NCBI GenBank assembly: GCA_030538415.1
Contig: JAUNTY010000011.1
Span: forward strand, 1 to 63,530
DNA length: 63,530 bases
Source of the DNA: Neisseria sp.
GTDB lineage: Bacteria; Pseudomonadota; Gammaproteobacteria; Burkholderiales; Neisseriaceae
Direction of reading: 5' to 3'
In this document: piece by piece, positions 33,448-45,175 of the stretch
Layout of the letters: the number at the start of each line of letters is the position of its first letter
Position numbering within the stretch: position 1 is the first letter of the stretch
Made by a program: the position numbers and the translations under genes
Notes under the pieces: model-generated
Database searches by the model: none
What the model was told of the DNA's origin: nothing
What the model saw: the letters and a program-made list of their open reading frames with translations, nothing else

Positions 33448-34320
33448 TCAAGCTTCAGCGGCGTATTGCTTCAACAGCTCGCGGAATTCGGCGCCGGTTT
33501 CAGGGTGCTTCAGGCCGTAGGCCAGCGTGGCTTCCAGATAGCCGAGCTTGTTGCCGCAATCGTAGCGGCGGCCTTCAAAAGCGTGCGCCAACACGAATTC
33601 GTGATCCAGCAGGCGGGCGATGCCGTCGGTGAGCTGGATTTCGTTGCCCGCGCCGCGCGGCAGGTTGGTGAGCAGGTCGAAAATGCGCGGGGTGAGGATG
33701 TAGCGGCCGACCACGGCGAGGTTAGAGGGCGCTTCTTCGGGCTTGGGCTTTTCAACGATATTGGTGATGCGCTGGTAACTTTTCAGCCGCTCCACTTCGA
33801 CGATGCCGTATGAGCCGGTTTGCGAAGGATCAACGGTTTCTACGCCGAGTACGCTGTTGCCGGTCTGGTTATACACGTCCACCATCTGCTTGAGCGCGCC
33901 TTTGGGGGCGTCGATAAGGTCGTCGGCCAAAATCACCGCAAACGGCTCGTCGTTGACCGCCGCCTGGGCACACAACACGGCATGCCCCAAGCCCAGCGCT
34001 TCGGCCTGGCGGATATACAGGCAGGTGATTTCCGGCGGCAGGATGTCCTGCACATAAGACAGCAGCTTTTCCTTGTTACGCTGCGACAACTCGGTTTCGA
34101 GCTCGTAGGCTTTGTCAAAATGGTCTTCGATACTGCGCTTGTTGCGGCCGGTGACAAACACCATTTCGGTGCAGCCTGCTTCCACGGCTTCTTCCACCGC
34201 ATACTGAATCAGCGGCTTGTCTACAATCGGCAGCATTTCCTTCGGGCTGGCCTTGGTGGCGGGCAAGAAACGGGTGCCCATGCCGGCCACGGGAAATACG
34301 GCTTTTTTAATCGGTTTCAT
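33448..34320 (-). CDS. galU: UTP-glucose-1-phosphate uridylyltransferase
   Basis: Makes UDP-glucose for lipooligosaccharide and other glycans. 290 residues. The nucleotide-binding motif [20 protein letters not shown] opens the protein; [14 protein letters not shown], the metal Asp in [12 protein letters not shown] and [17 protein letters not shown] follow. The start at 34320 ([13 protein letters not shown]) is the family start; an in-frame ATG at 34428 would add 36 unrelated residues. A 212-bp gap to ligA has no gene. Confidence 0.96.
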   Translation of the reverse strand: MKPIKKAVFPVAGMGTRFLPATKASPKEMLPIVDKPLIQYAVEEAVEAGCTEMVFVTGRNKRSIEDHFDKAYELETELSQRNKEKLLSYVQDILPPEITCLYIRQAEALGLGHAVLCAQAAVNDEPFAVILADDLIDAPKGALKQMVDVYNQTGNSVLGVETVDPSQTGSYGIVEVERLKSYQRITNIVEKPKPEEAPSNLAVVGRYILTPRIFDLLTNLPRGAGNEIQLTDGIARLLDHEFVLAHAFEGRRYDCGNKLGYLEATLAYGLKHPETGAEFRELLKQYAAEA

Positions 34321-34532
34321 GGTTTCTCCAGAATTACAGGGTATTGTTCCGACAATCATCATCATGAAGAGTTTCCGGGATGATTTCCCGGCGGTTGCCA
34401 TCATTACCCATCCTGCTCCCGCCTGCAAACGAATCTGCCGAACGGCGTGTATCTTAATGTAGTCGGCGATGGTTTGGCAATCAGCGGCGCATCAGACGGA
34501 TTTTTCCGGCAATCGCGCGACAGCGTGGCCGC

Positions 34533-37085
<2,553 letters not shown>

Positions 37086-37106
37086 TCAGGCCGTCTGAAA
37101 CAAAAA

Positions 37107-37318
37107 TATAGTCGTTTCAATTTAGTTTGATACAGCGTTGCTGCGCCTTGCCGTACTATAGTGGAAAAACTTAATATTTGATACAAGGCAGCAAACCGCA
37201 GACAGTACAGATAGTACGGCAAGGTGCAGCAACGCCGTAACAGATATTAAGTTTTTCCACTATATCTGTACTGTCTGCGGCTTGCTGCCTTGTCTCAATC
37301 TAAATTGAAACGACTATA
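37107..37318. repeat. Correia-type element with second element in its core
   Basis: Outer element 37107-37318 (TATAGTCGTTTCAATTTAG and complement). Inner element 37157-37264 (TATAGTGGAAAAACTTAATA and complement) sits between GTAC and TCTGTACTG of the outer core. Excising it with one TA restores the intact core GTACTATCTGTACTGTCTGC seen in other copies. The 349-bp gap between zipA and ligA holds little else. Confidence 0.9.
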
Positions 37319-37374
37319 AAAAGGCGAGTGCATTTTATCATGCACCCGCCGTATCGTTATGCGCGATTTTGTAA

Positions 37375-38670
37375 TCAGGAAAACAGCCGCGCCGCCAAAT
37401 CGCCGCCGGGCTCGATGCCGACTTTCTGCATTTCTTCCTGGCGCGCCAACACATAGCTGCGCACTTCCTTCAGCCATTGGGTCGACAGCTCTTCCAGCTT
37501 GTCGTTGACCAAATCCAGGCTCAGGGTGCTGGACAGTTTCACCGCCAGATCCATAAAGCGGTTGAACTGTTTTTCGCCCGCCGGCACGTGGGTGATGTCA
37601 AACAACATGCTGAAACCGCGGTAGGCCTGGCTGGAGAGCAGGCTGGCGGTAAACGGCGAATTGTCGAGGCTGACGATGCTGAACAGCGGCCCGCCTTTTT
37701 CGTTCGGCAGGTGGAAAGCGCCGTCGACGCCCAATTCGAAGCCGAGGTTTTCCACCGCCGCACGCAATTCGATGCCGCTGATGCTGCCGCGCGACACCAG
37801 GTGCATGGCGATGGTCTGGTCGACACGGGCGCACAATTCATCCAGCGGACGCGCCACGTTGAGGAAGGTTTCGATATCGGTCAGCAGCAGGCCGCCGTTC
37901 ATTTTTTCGGCAAAGCTGTTGACCTGCTCGCCGAATTGCTCGATTTCCTGTGTGGTGGCAAGGCCGCTGCGGCTCACTGCCTGCAAGCCGACCACGAAGC
38001 CCTGATAATACACGCTCGGAATCGGCTCGGCAATCTGGAAGCGGTCGTCCATGGTGCAGCCGGCAATTTGGAAACGGTGGCGGCTGGAGAGGCGCGGAAT
38101 CGCGTGCAGCTCCTGCGGCTCGCTCAGGGCGATGTAGGCCATATAATCGAAGCGCGGGTCAAACCACGGCAATTCGAGCTTGGTGAGGTCTTCCATATTC
38201 AGCAGCAGCTTCTGCTTGCCCGCCACTCTGGTTTGCGAGCGCACGGGCGCGGCCGTTTTTTCGAAATTGAAGGCCGCTTTGGCAGGCTCCGGCTCGGGTT
38301 TGATAACCGGCTCGACAAAGTCGTCTTCCATCTCGATTTCCATATCGGGCTTGTCGGCAGCGGCCTGAGCCACTTTTTCGGCAAACAAATCGTCTTTCTC
38401 TGCGCGCGTCAGCTCTGCTTCGGGCACGGCCTGCGGTTTGGAAACGTCTTTCTGGCGCAAGGGCTTGATGGGCGCGCCCTGCACGCCTTCCTGCGTTTTG
38501 CCGTCGCGCACGAATTCGGTTTTGCTGCCGAGGAGCGCGTCTTTGTCGGCATGGCCGAACTGCTCGCGCACCTGTTGGCGGTATTTGTTTTCTTGGTACA
38601 TATTATAGGCAATCACGCCGAGAATAACGGCGAGACCCAAAACCAAAATAATCAGCGTTGCATCACTCAT
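37375..38670 (-). CDS. zipA: Cell division protein ZipA
   Basis: Inner-membrane anchor that binds FtsZ at the division ring. 431 residues. An N-terminal helix (TLIILVLGLAVILGVIAYNM) is followed by a charged, Pro/Glu-rich spacer (to about 140) and a C-terminal ZipA FtsZ-binding domain, recognisable by the VDGAFHLPNEKGGPLFSIVS strand region and SSTLSLDLVNDK. The pairing with ligA downstream is the usual neisserial arrangement and supports the call. Confidence 0.88.
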   Translation of the reverse strand: MSDATLIILVLGLAVILGVIAYNMYQENKYRQQVREQFGHADKDALLGSKTEFVRDGKTQEGVQGAPIKPLRQKDVSKPQAVPEAELTRAEKDDLFAEKVAQAAADKPDMEIEMEDDFVEPVIKPEPEPAKAAFNFEKTAAPVRSQTRVAGKQKLLLNMEDLTKLELPWFDPRFDYMAYIALSEPQELHAIPRLSSRHRFQIAGCTMDDRFQIAEPIPSVYYQGFVVGLQAVSRSGLATTQEIEQFGEQVNSFAEKMNGGLLLTDIETFLNVARPLDELCARVDQTIAMHLVSRGSISGIELRAAVENLGFELGVDGAFHLPNEKGGPLFSIVSLDNSPFTASLLSSQAYRGFSMLFDITHVPAGEKQFNRFMDLAVKLSSTLSLDLVNDKLEELSTQWLKEVRSYVLARQEEMQKVGIEPGGDLAARLFS

Positions 38671-38783
38671 GTTGTCTGTAAACCCGTGTGAGATGGTGGT
38701 TGGTTATTGCAAAATATTTCAGGATTATAGCGAAATTTGCCTGCTATGACAGCCCAATGCCGTCTGAAAAAGGTAAGGAAGCG

Positions 38784-39350
38784 TTAACCCGCCGCTTCGC
38801 GCACAATGCCGATACCCGCCCGCGCGGCCCGCGACCAATCGAAAAAATGACCGGGATCGCTTTTGCGGCTGGGGGCGATGTCTTGATGACCCGTCACCGC
38901 TTCAATCGGATAGGCCGCCGCCAGCGCGCGCAACAGCGTATCCAGACATTGATACTGCGCTTCGGTAAAAGGTTCAAAATCGCAGCCTTCCAATTCGATA
39001 CCGATTGAAAATTCATTGCATTTTTCACGCCCCCGAAACGACGACACGCCCGCGTGGTAAGCCATGTCGTCGCACGACACAAACTGCACCGTTTCCCCTG
39101 CCCGCGTAATCAAAAAATGGCTCGACACCCGCAATTCGGTGAGGATGCTGAAAAACGGATGTTCGTCGACATCGATTTGATTGGTAAACAGCTTTTCCAC
39201 CGCGCCGTTGCCGTATTCAAACGGCGGCAGCGAGATATTGTGCAACACCACCAGCGAGATTTTTTCATCGGCGGGGCGGGCGCAGAAATTGGGCGAATCC
39301 AGCCGCCGCGCCCCGCCCCACCAGCCTTGTTGCCAATCGTTTGTATTCAT
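38784..39350 (-). CDS. ampD: 1,6-anhydro-N-acetylmuramyl-L-alanine amidase
   Basis: Cytosolic zinc amidase that cuts the peptide from anhydromuropeptides in wall recycling. 188 residues, amidase_2 domain. Zinc histidines in VVLHNISLPP and GHQDIAPSRKSDPGHFFDW; GIELEGCDFEPFTEAQY is typical of AmpD. There is no signal peptide, as expected for the recycling enzyme. Confidence 0.94.
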   Translation of the reverse strand: MNTNDWQQGWWGGARRLDSPNFCARPADEKISLVVLHNISLPPFEYGNGAVEKLFTNQIDVDEHPFFSILTELRVSSHFLITRAGETVQFVSCDDMAYHAGVSSFRGREKCNEFSIGIELEGCDFEPFTEAQYQCLDTLLRALAAAYPIEAVTGHQDIAPSRKSDPGHFFDWSRAARAGIGIVREAAG

Positions 39351-39385
39351 TAACTTTTCCTGCTTTCAGACGGTCTCAAAACCGC

Positions 39386-39486
39386 AGGGCTTCCTGATAA
39401 TTCGTTTTATGAGGGGATTTTTGTTCCTGAAAATGCAGATGCAAGGCTACTCAAAGAGGGCGGTTTTACACGCTGCGCTAGGGCCG
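39386..39486. repeat. Diverged one-ended copy of the 9195 element
   Basis: AGGGCTTCCTGATAATTC followed by AAATGCAGATGCAAGGC matches the right end of the 173-bp element at 9195-9367 read in reverse. The other end is not clear. Confidence 0.5.
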
Positions 39487-39507
39487 TCTGAATATTTGTT
39501 CTGCTTC

Positions 39508-39900
39508 TTATTCCGCTTCAAACTGCATCGCCAGCGAATTGATACAATAACGCTCGCCCGTCGGCGGCGGCCCGTCGGGGAACACATGTCCCAGATGCGC
39601 GTCGCAGCGGCGGCAGCGCACTTCCTCGCGGATCATGCCGTGGCTGGTATCGCGCACACGGTAAGTGCTGCCAGCTTCGGCCTCGTCGAAAAACGCCGGC
39701 CAGCCGCAATGGCTGTCAAACTTCTGCTGCGATTTGAACAGCAGGCTGCCGCAGCAGGCGCAGTGATAATCGCCCGCCTGATAAAAATCGTTGTATTCGC
39801 CGCTGAAAGGGCGCTCCGTACCGGCCTCGCGGGTGACGTAATACACCTCGGGCGCAAGCTCGGCGCGCCATTCCTCATCGGTTTTGATGATTTTGTCCAT
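39508..39900 (-). CDS. msrB: Peptide methionine-R-sulfoxide reductase
   Basis: Repairs the R form of methionine sulfoxide. 130 residues, single MsrB domain. Zinc cysteines in YHCACCGSLLF and VRCRRCDAHLGHVFPDGP; catalytic Cys in RYCINSLAMQFE. It has no signal peptide and is not the three-domain MsrAB (PilB) of Neisseria, so it is a cytosolic enzyme. Confidence 0.95.
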   Translation of the reverse strand: MDKIIKTDEEWRAELAPEVYYVTREAGTERPFSGEYNDFYQAGDYHCACCGSLLFKSQQKFDSHCGWPAFFDEAEAGSTYRVRDTSHGMIREEVRCRRCDAHLGHVFPDGPPPTGERYCINSLAMQFEAE

Positions 39901-39961
39901 AAGCTGCTTTCCTTTTCAGACGGCCCTGCCGTAACGATTTGTCAGATTCAACATCTCAGCA

Positions 39962-40068
39962 TATAGTCGGAGATGTAGCTTCTGATACAAGGCGGCGAAC
40001 CGCAGACAGTACAAGACAGTACGGCAAGGCGAGCCAACGCCGTAACAGAAGCTACATCTCCGACTATA
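39962..40068. repeat. Correia-type element, 107 bp, matching ends
   Basis: TATAGTCGGAGATGTAGCTT and its exact complement at the right. A clean, recent-looking copy lying between divergent msrB and mltG. A possible -10 (TATACT, 40090-40095) lies just beyond, without a clear -35. Confidence 0.85.
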
Positions 40069-40126
40069 GCACAAGCCGCCGTTCGGCCTTATACTAGCGC
40101 CTGATTTTGTCTGCCTCCATCCTACC

Positions 40127-41122
40127 ATGTTGAAAAAACCATTGAAATGGCTCTTTGCCCTTTTCGTCCTGCTCGCCGTTGCCTGCGCCATACTTCTGTT
40201 TGCCCCGAAAAGCAACGAGCAAAGCTACCGTATGCGGGTTGAAAAAGGCCAGGGCATCTCCTCGGTCAGCCGCAAACTGGCCGATGATGATGTGGTATAC
40301 AGCCGCCACGTTTTACTCGCCGCCGCCTACCTGACCGGCGTGCACAACCAGCTCCACAGCGGCAGCTACCGCCTGCCGAAAAACATCTCCGCCTGGCAGA
40401 TTCTGCAACGCCTGCGCGACGGCCACCCCGACACCGTCACTGTGCGCATTACCGAAGGCATGCGTTTCGCACAAATGCGCAACATCATCAACAACACCGC
40501 CGACATCAAACACGACACCCGCGGCTGGAGCGATGAAAAACTGTTGCGCGAAATCGACCCAAATCCGCTCAACCCCAACCCCGAAGGGCTGTTTTTCCCC
40601 GACACTTACGAAGTCGATGCCGACAGCAGCGATTTGCAACTCTACCGCCTCGCCTACCGCACCATGCAGCGCCGCCTCGAAGCCGCCTGGGACGAACGCC
40701 AAAGCGGTCTGCCCTATAAAAATCCGTATGAAATGCTGATTATGGCCAGCCTGATTGAAAAAGAAACCGGCCACGAAGCCGACCGCCGCCACGTTGCCGC
40801 CGTGTTCGTCAACCGCCTCGCCATCGGCATGCGCCTGCAAACCGATCCGACCGTGATTTACGGTATGGGCAGCCGCTATCAGGGGCGCATCCGCAAGGCC
40901 GACCTGCAACGCGACACCCCCTACAACACCTACACCCGCGCCGGCCTCACCCCCACCCCGATTGCCCTGCCCGGCCGCGCCGCACTCGAAGCCGCCGGAC
41001 ATCCCTCCACCGAAAAATACCTGTATTTCGTGTCACGGATGGACAACACCGGCTTGAGCCAGTTCAGCCACACCCTCGACGAACACAACGCCGCCGTGCG
41101 CAAATATATTTTGAAGAAATAA
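40127..41122 (+). CDS. mltG: Endolytic murein transglycosylase MltG
   Basis: Cuts new glycan strands at the membrane and limits their length. 331 residues: N-terminal helix (LKWLFALFVLLAVACAILLF), a LysM-like region (VEKGQGISSVSRKLAD) and the YceG catalytic domain with the glutamate in MASLIEKETGHEADRRHVAA and LQTDPTVIYGMG. It opens a run of housekeeping genes (tmk, holB, pilZ, tatD). Confidence 0.94.
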   Translation: MLKKPLKWLFALFVLLAVACAILLFAPKSNEQSYRMRVEKGQGISSVSRKLADDDVVYSRHVLLAAAYLTGVHNQLHSGSYRLPKNISAWQILQRLRDGHPDTVTVRITEGMRFAQMRNIINNTADIKHDTRGWSDEKLLREIDPNPLNPNPEGLFFPDTYEVDADSSDLQLYRLAYRTMQRRLEAAWDERQSGLPYKNPYEMLIMASLIEKETGHEADRRHVAAVFVNRLAIGMRLQTDPTVIYGMGSRYQGRIRKADLQRDTPYNTYTRAGLTPTPIALPGRAALEAAGHPSTEKYLYFVSRMDNTGLSQFSHTLDEHNAAVRKYILKK

Positions 41123-41145
41123 ACAGCGCTAAAATGATGATGCCG

Positions 41146-41172
41146 TCTGAAACTTTTTTTCAGACGGCATCA
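41146..41172. terminator. AT-DUS hairpin after mltG
   Basis: Opposed ATGCCGTCTGAA copies, the dialect of pathogenic Neisseria, with extra flanking pairs (GATG/CATC). Unlike most hairpins here, which use AG-DUS. Confidence 0.7.
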
Positions 41173-41201
41173 TTGTTATGGGGCATTTACACGATACAAT
41201 A

Positions 41202-41232
41202 TTGCGCCACTTTATTTCCGAGCAGGTATAAT
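41202..41232 (+). promoter_or_regulatory. Possible tmk promoter
   Basis: TATAAT at 41227-41232 with TTGCGC at 41202-41207, spacer 19 bp, after the mltG hairpin and about 40 bp before tmk. Confidence 0.4.
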
Positions 41233-41274
41233 CCGCCGTATTCATTCCCAACCCTGCAAAGGCCGTCTGAAACC

Positions 41275-41904
41275 ATGCAAGCCCAATTCCTCACCCTCGA
41301 CGGCATCGACGGTGCCGGCAAATCCACCAACCTCGAAGTGATTAAAAACTGGTTTGCCGAACGCAAACTGCCCGTTTACTTCACCCGCGAACCGGGCGGC
41401 ACGCCTTTGGGCGAAGCCTTGCGCGAAATCCTGCTCAACCCCGCCACCCGCGCCGGTTTGCGCACCGAAACGCTCTTGATGTTTGCCGCCCGCCAGCAAC
41501 ACATCGACGAAATCATTTGCCCCAAGCTTGCAGCGGGGATTCATGTGGTGTCCGACCGTTTCACCGACGCCACCTTCGCCTATCAGGGCGGCGGCCGCGG
41601 CGTGCCGTTTGCCGACATCGAAACGCTGGAAAACTGGGTGCAGGGCAGCTTGCGCCCCGATCTGACCTTCCTGCTCGATGTGCCGCTGGACGTTTCCATC
41701 AGCCGCATCGAACAAAACCGCGACAAAGACCGCTTCGAACAAGAGCAGGCCGATTTCTTCACCCGCGTGCGCGATGCCTACCACGCCCGCGCCGCCGCCG
41801 CGCCCGGCCGCTATGCCGTCATCGACAGCAACCGCGAACGCGGCGAAGTAAAACAAGCCATCGAAGCCGTTTTAAACGCCCATTTCGCCAAATTGAAACC
41901 GTAG
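41275..41904 (+). CDS. tmk: Thymidylate kinase
   Basis: Phosphorylates dTMP to dTDP. 209 residues. P-loop GIDGAGKST at residues 10-18, the DR motif in VVSDRFTDATFAYQGGGRGV, and FTREPGGTPLGEALRE. ATG 41275 is the family start; a DUS sits between the AAAGG site and the start codon, making the spacing about 12 bases. The next gene begins 4 bp after the stop. Confidence 0.96.
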   Translation: MQAQFLTLDGIDGAGKSTNLEVIKNWFAERKLPVYFTREPGGTPLGEALREILLNPATRAGLRTETLLMFAARQQHIDEIICPKLAAGIHVVSDRFTDATFAYQGGGRGVPFADIETLENWVQGSLRPDLTFLLDVPLDVSISRIEQNRDKDRFEQEQADFFTRVRDAYHARAAAAPGRYAVIDSNRERGEVKQAIEAVLNAHFAKLKP

Positions 41905-41908
41905 CGCC

Positions 41909-42640
41909 ATGCTGACTATCCGCTTCCAAAACCGCTCTTACCCGCTGCCGCTGGCAGAAGGCGGGCTGGCGGGCTTTTTCACGCTGGATGAAAACTGGCG
42001 CGAACTGGATTACCGCAACGGCGGTCACGCACTCTCGCTGGATTTGCATCTGGCTTACCGCGTGCCGCCCGATGCCATCGACGACTTTTACCACTTTTAT
42101 TTCATCAACCTTGAAGAGCGCATCGACGGCTATGTGGTTGATGCAGCCCAGCCGCCGCTGCTGATGCTGGAGTTGGCCATAAACCACAGCGGCTTCGACA
42201 TCGACACACAACGCACATTCCCGCGCGGCAACCTGCCCTTGTTCCCCACGCTCAACGATTTGGCAGGGCAAACCCTCAGTCCGTCTGTCCTTGCGCATTG
42301 CGGCCTGTTTTTTCCTTCGTTTGCCTCGCCCGTCACGCTTGACCACATCCGCTTCGGTCAAGCCTCTGCCAACGCCATCGACATCTGCGTCGGCGGCAGC
42401 GTGGCCGACACCCGCGGCAAACTGACGTTCGAGCTGGACGAAGCGCAGATTCCTTTCGATTTTTACGCCCGCATCAACGGCGACCCGGGCGAATTTGCAG
42501 GCTTCAACATTGAGCAGCGTTTTGCCGAAATCGAAGCCTGCTTTGCCTCCTTATACGACATCTCGGCGTATGAAGCCAGGCGCAGCGCGATTCAGCCGCA
42601 ACATCAAGGCATGCGCGTCAGCTTTGTCAAAAAGCCCTGA
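41909..42640 (+). CDS. Unassigned 243-residue protein between tmk and holB
   Basis: A soluble-looking protein, no signal peptide or membrane helix, acidic, with no motif I recognise. It opens MLTIRFQNRSYPLPLAEGGL and has conserved-looking blocks YHFYFINLEERIDGYVVDAA and DFYARINGDPGEFAGFNIEQ. Lying 4 bp after tmk it is co-transcribed and probably translationally coupled. No function is proposed. Confidence 0.75.
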   Translation: MLTIRFQNRSYPLPLAEGGLAGFFTLDENWRELDYRNGGHALSLDLHLAYRVPPDAIDDFYHFYFINLEERIDGYVVDAAQPPLLMLELAINHSGFDIDTQRTFPRGNLPLFPTLNDLAGQTLSPSVLAHCGLFFPSFASPVTLDHIRFGQASANAIDICVGGSVADTRGKLTFELDEAQIPFDFYARINGDPGEFAGFNIEQRFAEIEACFASLYDISAYEARRSAIQPQHQGMRVSFVKKP

Positions 42641-42726
42641 ATGGTATTGAGCAACAAAATCAAAAAGAAACAATAGCTTCCGTACAGTAAATTGCTGATT
42701 TTGTTTCACCATACAGGCCGTCTGAA

Positions 42727-42889
42727 ACTTTTACAAAAAACAACCGTCGCACCCGCACAGGCGGGTGCCCGGTCTGGAGCGCAGCTTCAGCTTAAACGCA
42801 TCAGCCTTGAAGGTATACAACATTTTGATTTGTATTTGATTTTTCAGGAAGAGAAATTAAGCGGCCAAGTAAAAGCGCTTTGCAAAGAC
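42727..42889. repeat. Partial compound repeat
   Basis: ACAAAAAACAACCGTCGCAC and GCACAGGCGGGTGCCCGGTC at the left, GCTTTGCAAAGACTTCCG at the right; the right GC-rich dyad has been lost. It occupies the 333-bp gap before holB and is open in the holB frame, which creates a false N-terminal extension. Confidence 0.65.
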
Positions 42890-42973
42890 TTCCGTCTGAA
42901 CACATTTCAGACGGCCTCAACACCATATAAGCTGTATAATCAACCCCACGAAAATAACCCCCGATTATCCGCA

Positions 42974-43951
42974 ATGATTTACCCCTGGCACCAAGCCCAA
43001 TGGCAGCAGCTCGCCGCCCACTGGCAAAACCAGCCCAACGCCTGGCTTTTCACCGGCAAGGAAAACACCGGCAAAACCGCCTTTGCCCGCCATCTGGCGC
43101 AGGCTTTGCTCTGCGAAACACCGGCCGCCGCGCATGAGCCGTGCGGGCAATGCCCTTCCTGCCACCTGTTCGGCCAGCAAAGCCACCCCGATTTTTACGA
43201 ACTCACGCCCGAAATTCCCGAAGGCGAGGCGGTCGGCCGCAAGCTGTTACAAATCAAAATCGATGCCGTGCGCACGCTGATTGACGACATCCAGCTGACC
43301 TCCGTACGCGGCGGACGGCGCGTGGTGTTGGTGCATCCCGCCGAAAGCATGAACCTGCAAGCGGCCAACGGCTTGCTGAAAGCGTTGGAAGAGCCGCCCG
43401 CCGATGTGGTTTTCCTGCTGGTCACCCACAGCCGCGACAAACTGCTGCCCACCATCAAAAGCCGCTGCCGCCAGATGCTGCTGCCCGCGCCGTCGCACGA
43501 GCAGGCGCTGGGCTGGCTGCAACGGCAGCAAGTCGGCGATGCCGAAGCGCTGCTGGCTTTTCACAGCGGCGCGCCCTTATTCGAGCCCGCGCCCGAGCAA
43601 GACAGCCTGCGCGAAGAATTGCTGGCGCTGCTGGCCGCACCGCGCCTGTTGGCCATCCTCGATTATGCTGCTGCTTTCGACAAACAAAAGTGGCCGCTGG
43701 CGATATTGCTCGACTGGCTGCACAAATGGCTGCTCGATGTCGGCCTTGCCCAGCAAAACATGCCGCCGCTGTATTACCCCGACCATGCCGAAGCGCTGGC
43801 GAAAACCGCCGCCAAAACCCGCTCCTCCGCGCTGTTCGGCCTGATTACCACGCTCAACCGCCTCAGCCCTTACGGCCACCACACCTTGAGTGTTAAAATG
43901 CAAACCGAATCTTTATTGATTGACTACCTCAATTTCTGGCAAAACAAATAA
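42974..43951 (+). CDS. holB: DNA polymerase III delta' subunit
   Basis: Clamp-loader subunit. 325 residues. Variant P-loop FTGKENTGKTAFARH, zinc cysteines CGQCPSCHLF, and NGLLKALEEPPADVVFLLVT with SRCRQMLLPAPS (sensor region). The Met at 42974 (MIYPWHQAQW) is the family start; the frame continues upstream through a repeat and a DUS but that part is not protein-like. pilZ starts 12 bp after the stop. Confidence 0.94.
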   Translation: MIYPWHQAQWQQLAAHWQNQPNAWLFTGKENTGKTAFARHLAQALLCETPAAAHEPCGQCPSCHLFGQQSHPDFYELTPEIPEGEAVGRKLLQIKIDAVRTLIDDIQLTSVRGGRRVVLVHPAESMNLQAANGLLKALEEPPADVVFLLVTHSRDKLLPTIKSRCRQMLLPAPSHEQALGWLQRQQVGDAEALLAFHSGAPLFEPAPEQDSLREELLALLAAPRLLAILDYAAAFDKQKWPLAILLDWLHKWLLDVGLAQQNMPPLYYPDHAEALAKTAAKTRSSALFGLITTLNRLSPYGHHTLSVKMQTESLLIDYLNFWQNK

Positions 43952-43963
43952 AAAGGCAGCATC

Positions 43964-44320
43964 ATGACCATTTCCCCCAATCTGCCCGGCAAAATGCTGG
44001 CGCTGCAACTGCGTGACAAAACCCTGCTGTATAACAGCTATATGTCGTTTCTCGAACACGGCGGCCTGTTTGTGCCGACCGATGACATGTTCTCGCTGGG
44101 CGACGAAGTGTTGCTGGCGGTCGAAATCAGCAGCCATCCGGATAAAAAATTCCTGCCCACCAAAGTGGCCTGGATTAATCCCGCCCGCACCTCCGCCCAC
44201 CGTCCCAAAGGCGTCGGCCTCGCTTTCGGCGACGATGAAATCAGCATTCAAACCAAACACCTGATTGAAGCCGAGCTGGCAGGCATGCTCAAAAACGACC
44301 GCGCCACCTTCACCCTGTAA
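43964..44320 (+). CDS. pilZ: Type IV pilus assembly protein PilZ
   Basis: A 118-residue PilZ protein needed for type IV pilus biogenesis, and so probably for DNA uptake. The holB-pilZ-tatD order is shared with Pseudomonas. The fold is shown by YMSFLEHGGLFVPTDDMFSL and GVGLAFGDDEISIQTKHLIE, but the RxxxR and DxSxxG residues that bind cyclic-di-GMP are absent, as is usual for true PilZ. Confidence 0.93.
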   Translation: MTISPNLPGKMLALQLRDKTLLYNSYMSFLEHGGLFVPTDDMFSLGDEVLLAVEISSHPDKKFLPTKVAWINPARTSAHRPKGVGLAFGDDEISIQTKHLIEAELAGMLKNDRATFTL

Positions 44321-44337
44321 AAACAACGGCACACACC

Positions 44338-45114
44338 ATGCAACTGATTGATTCACATTGCCATCTGAATTTTGAAGGTTTGGCCGAACGCCTGCCCGAA
44401 GTGCTCGCCAATATGCGCGACAACGAAGTCAAACAGGCGCTTGCCATCAGCGTCAGCCGCGAGAGCTTTGCCGAAGTGTTGGCGATTGCCGAAGCGCACG
44501 AGCAGATTTACGCCAGCGTCGGCGTGCATCCCGACCGCGAAGACGCCGCCGAATTCAGCGCCGCCGAAATGGTGGCGCACGCCGCGCATCCGAAAGTGGT
44601 CGGCATCGGCGAAACCGGCCTCGATTATCATTGGTGCAAAGGCGATTTGGCCTGGCAACACCGCCGCTTCGCCGAACACATCGAAGCCGCCAACCAAAGC
44701 CGCCTGCCGCTGATCGTGCACACCCGCGACGCTGCCGACGACACCATGGCCATGCTCAAAGAAGGCCACGCCCACGCCGGCGTGATTCATTGCTTCACCG
44801 AAAACGTGCGCGTCGCCAGAATGGCTTTGGATTTGGGCTTTTACATTTCCTTTTCCGGCATCGTTACCTTCAAAAACGCGCCCGACATTCAAGAAGCCGC
44901 TAAATATGTGCCCGCCGACCGCATTCTGGTCGAAACCGACGCGCCCTACCTCGCCCCCGTGCCCAAGCGCGGCAAGCAAAACGAACCGGCCTATGTGCGC
45001 CACACCGCCGAATTCGTCGCCAAACTGCGCAACACCACGCTGGACGACATCGCCGCCGTCACCACCGATAATTTTTATCATTTATTCAATAAAGTACCGC
45101 GCATCGCCCCATAA
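44338..45114 (+). CDS. TatD-family metal-dependent hydrolase (YcfH type)
   Basis: A 258-residue TIM-barrel hydrolase with possible DNase activity. Metal ligands: MQLIDSHCHLNFEGL (HxH), IGETGLDYH, PLIVHTRDA, GVIHCFTEN and LVETDAPYLAP. Length and pairing with holB and pilZ match YcfH rather than TatD itself. A DUS hairpin follows. Confidence 0.92.
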   Translation: MQLIDSHCHLNFEGLAERLPEVLANMRDNEVKQALAISVSRESFAEVLAIAEAHEQIYASVGVHPDREDAAEFSAAEMVAHAAHPKVVGIGETGLDYHWCKGDLAWQHRRFAEHIEAANQSRLPLIVHTRDAADDTMAMLKEGHAHAGVIHCFTENVRVARMALDLGFYISFSGIVTFKNAPDIQEAAKYVPADRILVETDAPYLAPVPKRGKQNEPAYVRHTAEFVAKLRNTTLDDIAAVTTDNFYHLFNKVPRIAP

Positions 45115-45117
45115 ACA

Positions 45118-45151
45118 ACAGGCCGTCTGAACACATTTCAGACGGCCTTTA
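45118..45151. terminator. DUS hairpin after tatD-family gene
   Basis: Tight opposed AG-DUS copies (CAGGCCGTCTGAACACATTT and complement) right after the stop, ahead of the MBL gene. Confidence 0.7.
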
Positions 45152-45175
45152 ACGAAACCAACAAGCCCGCACACC

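Noticed and set aside
42692-42973. N-terminal extension of holB
   Set aside because: It translates a compound repeat and a DUS; the known HolB family start is at 42974.
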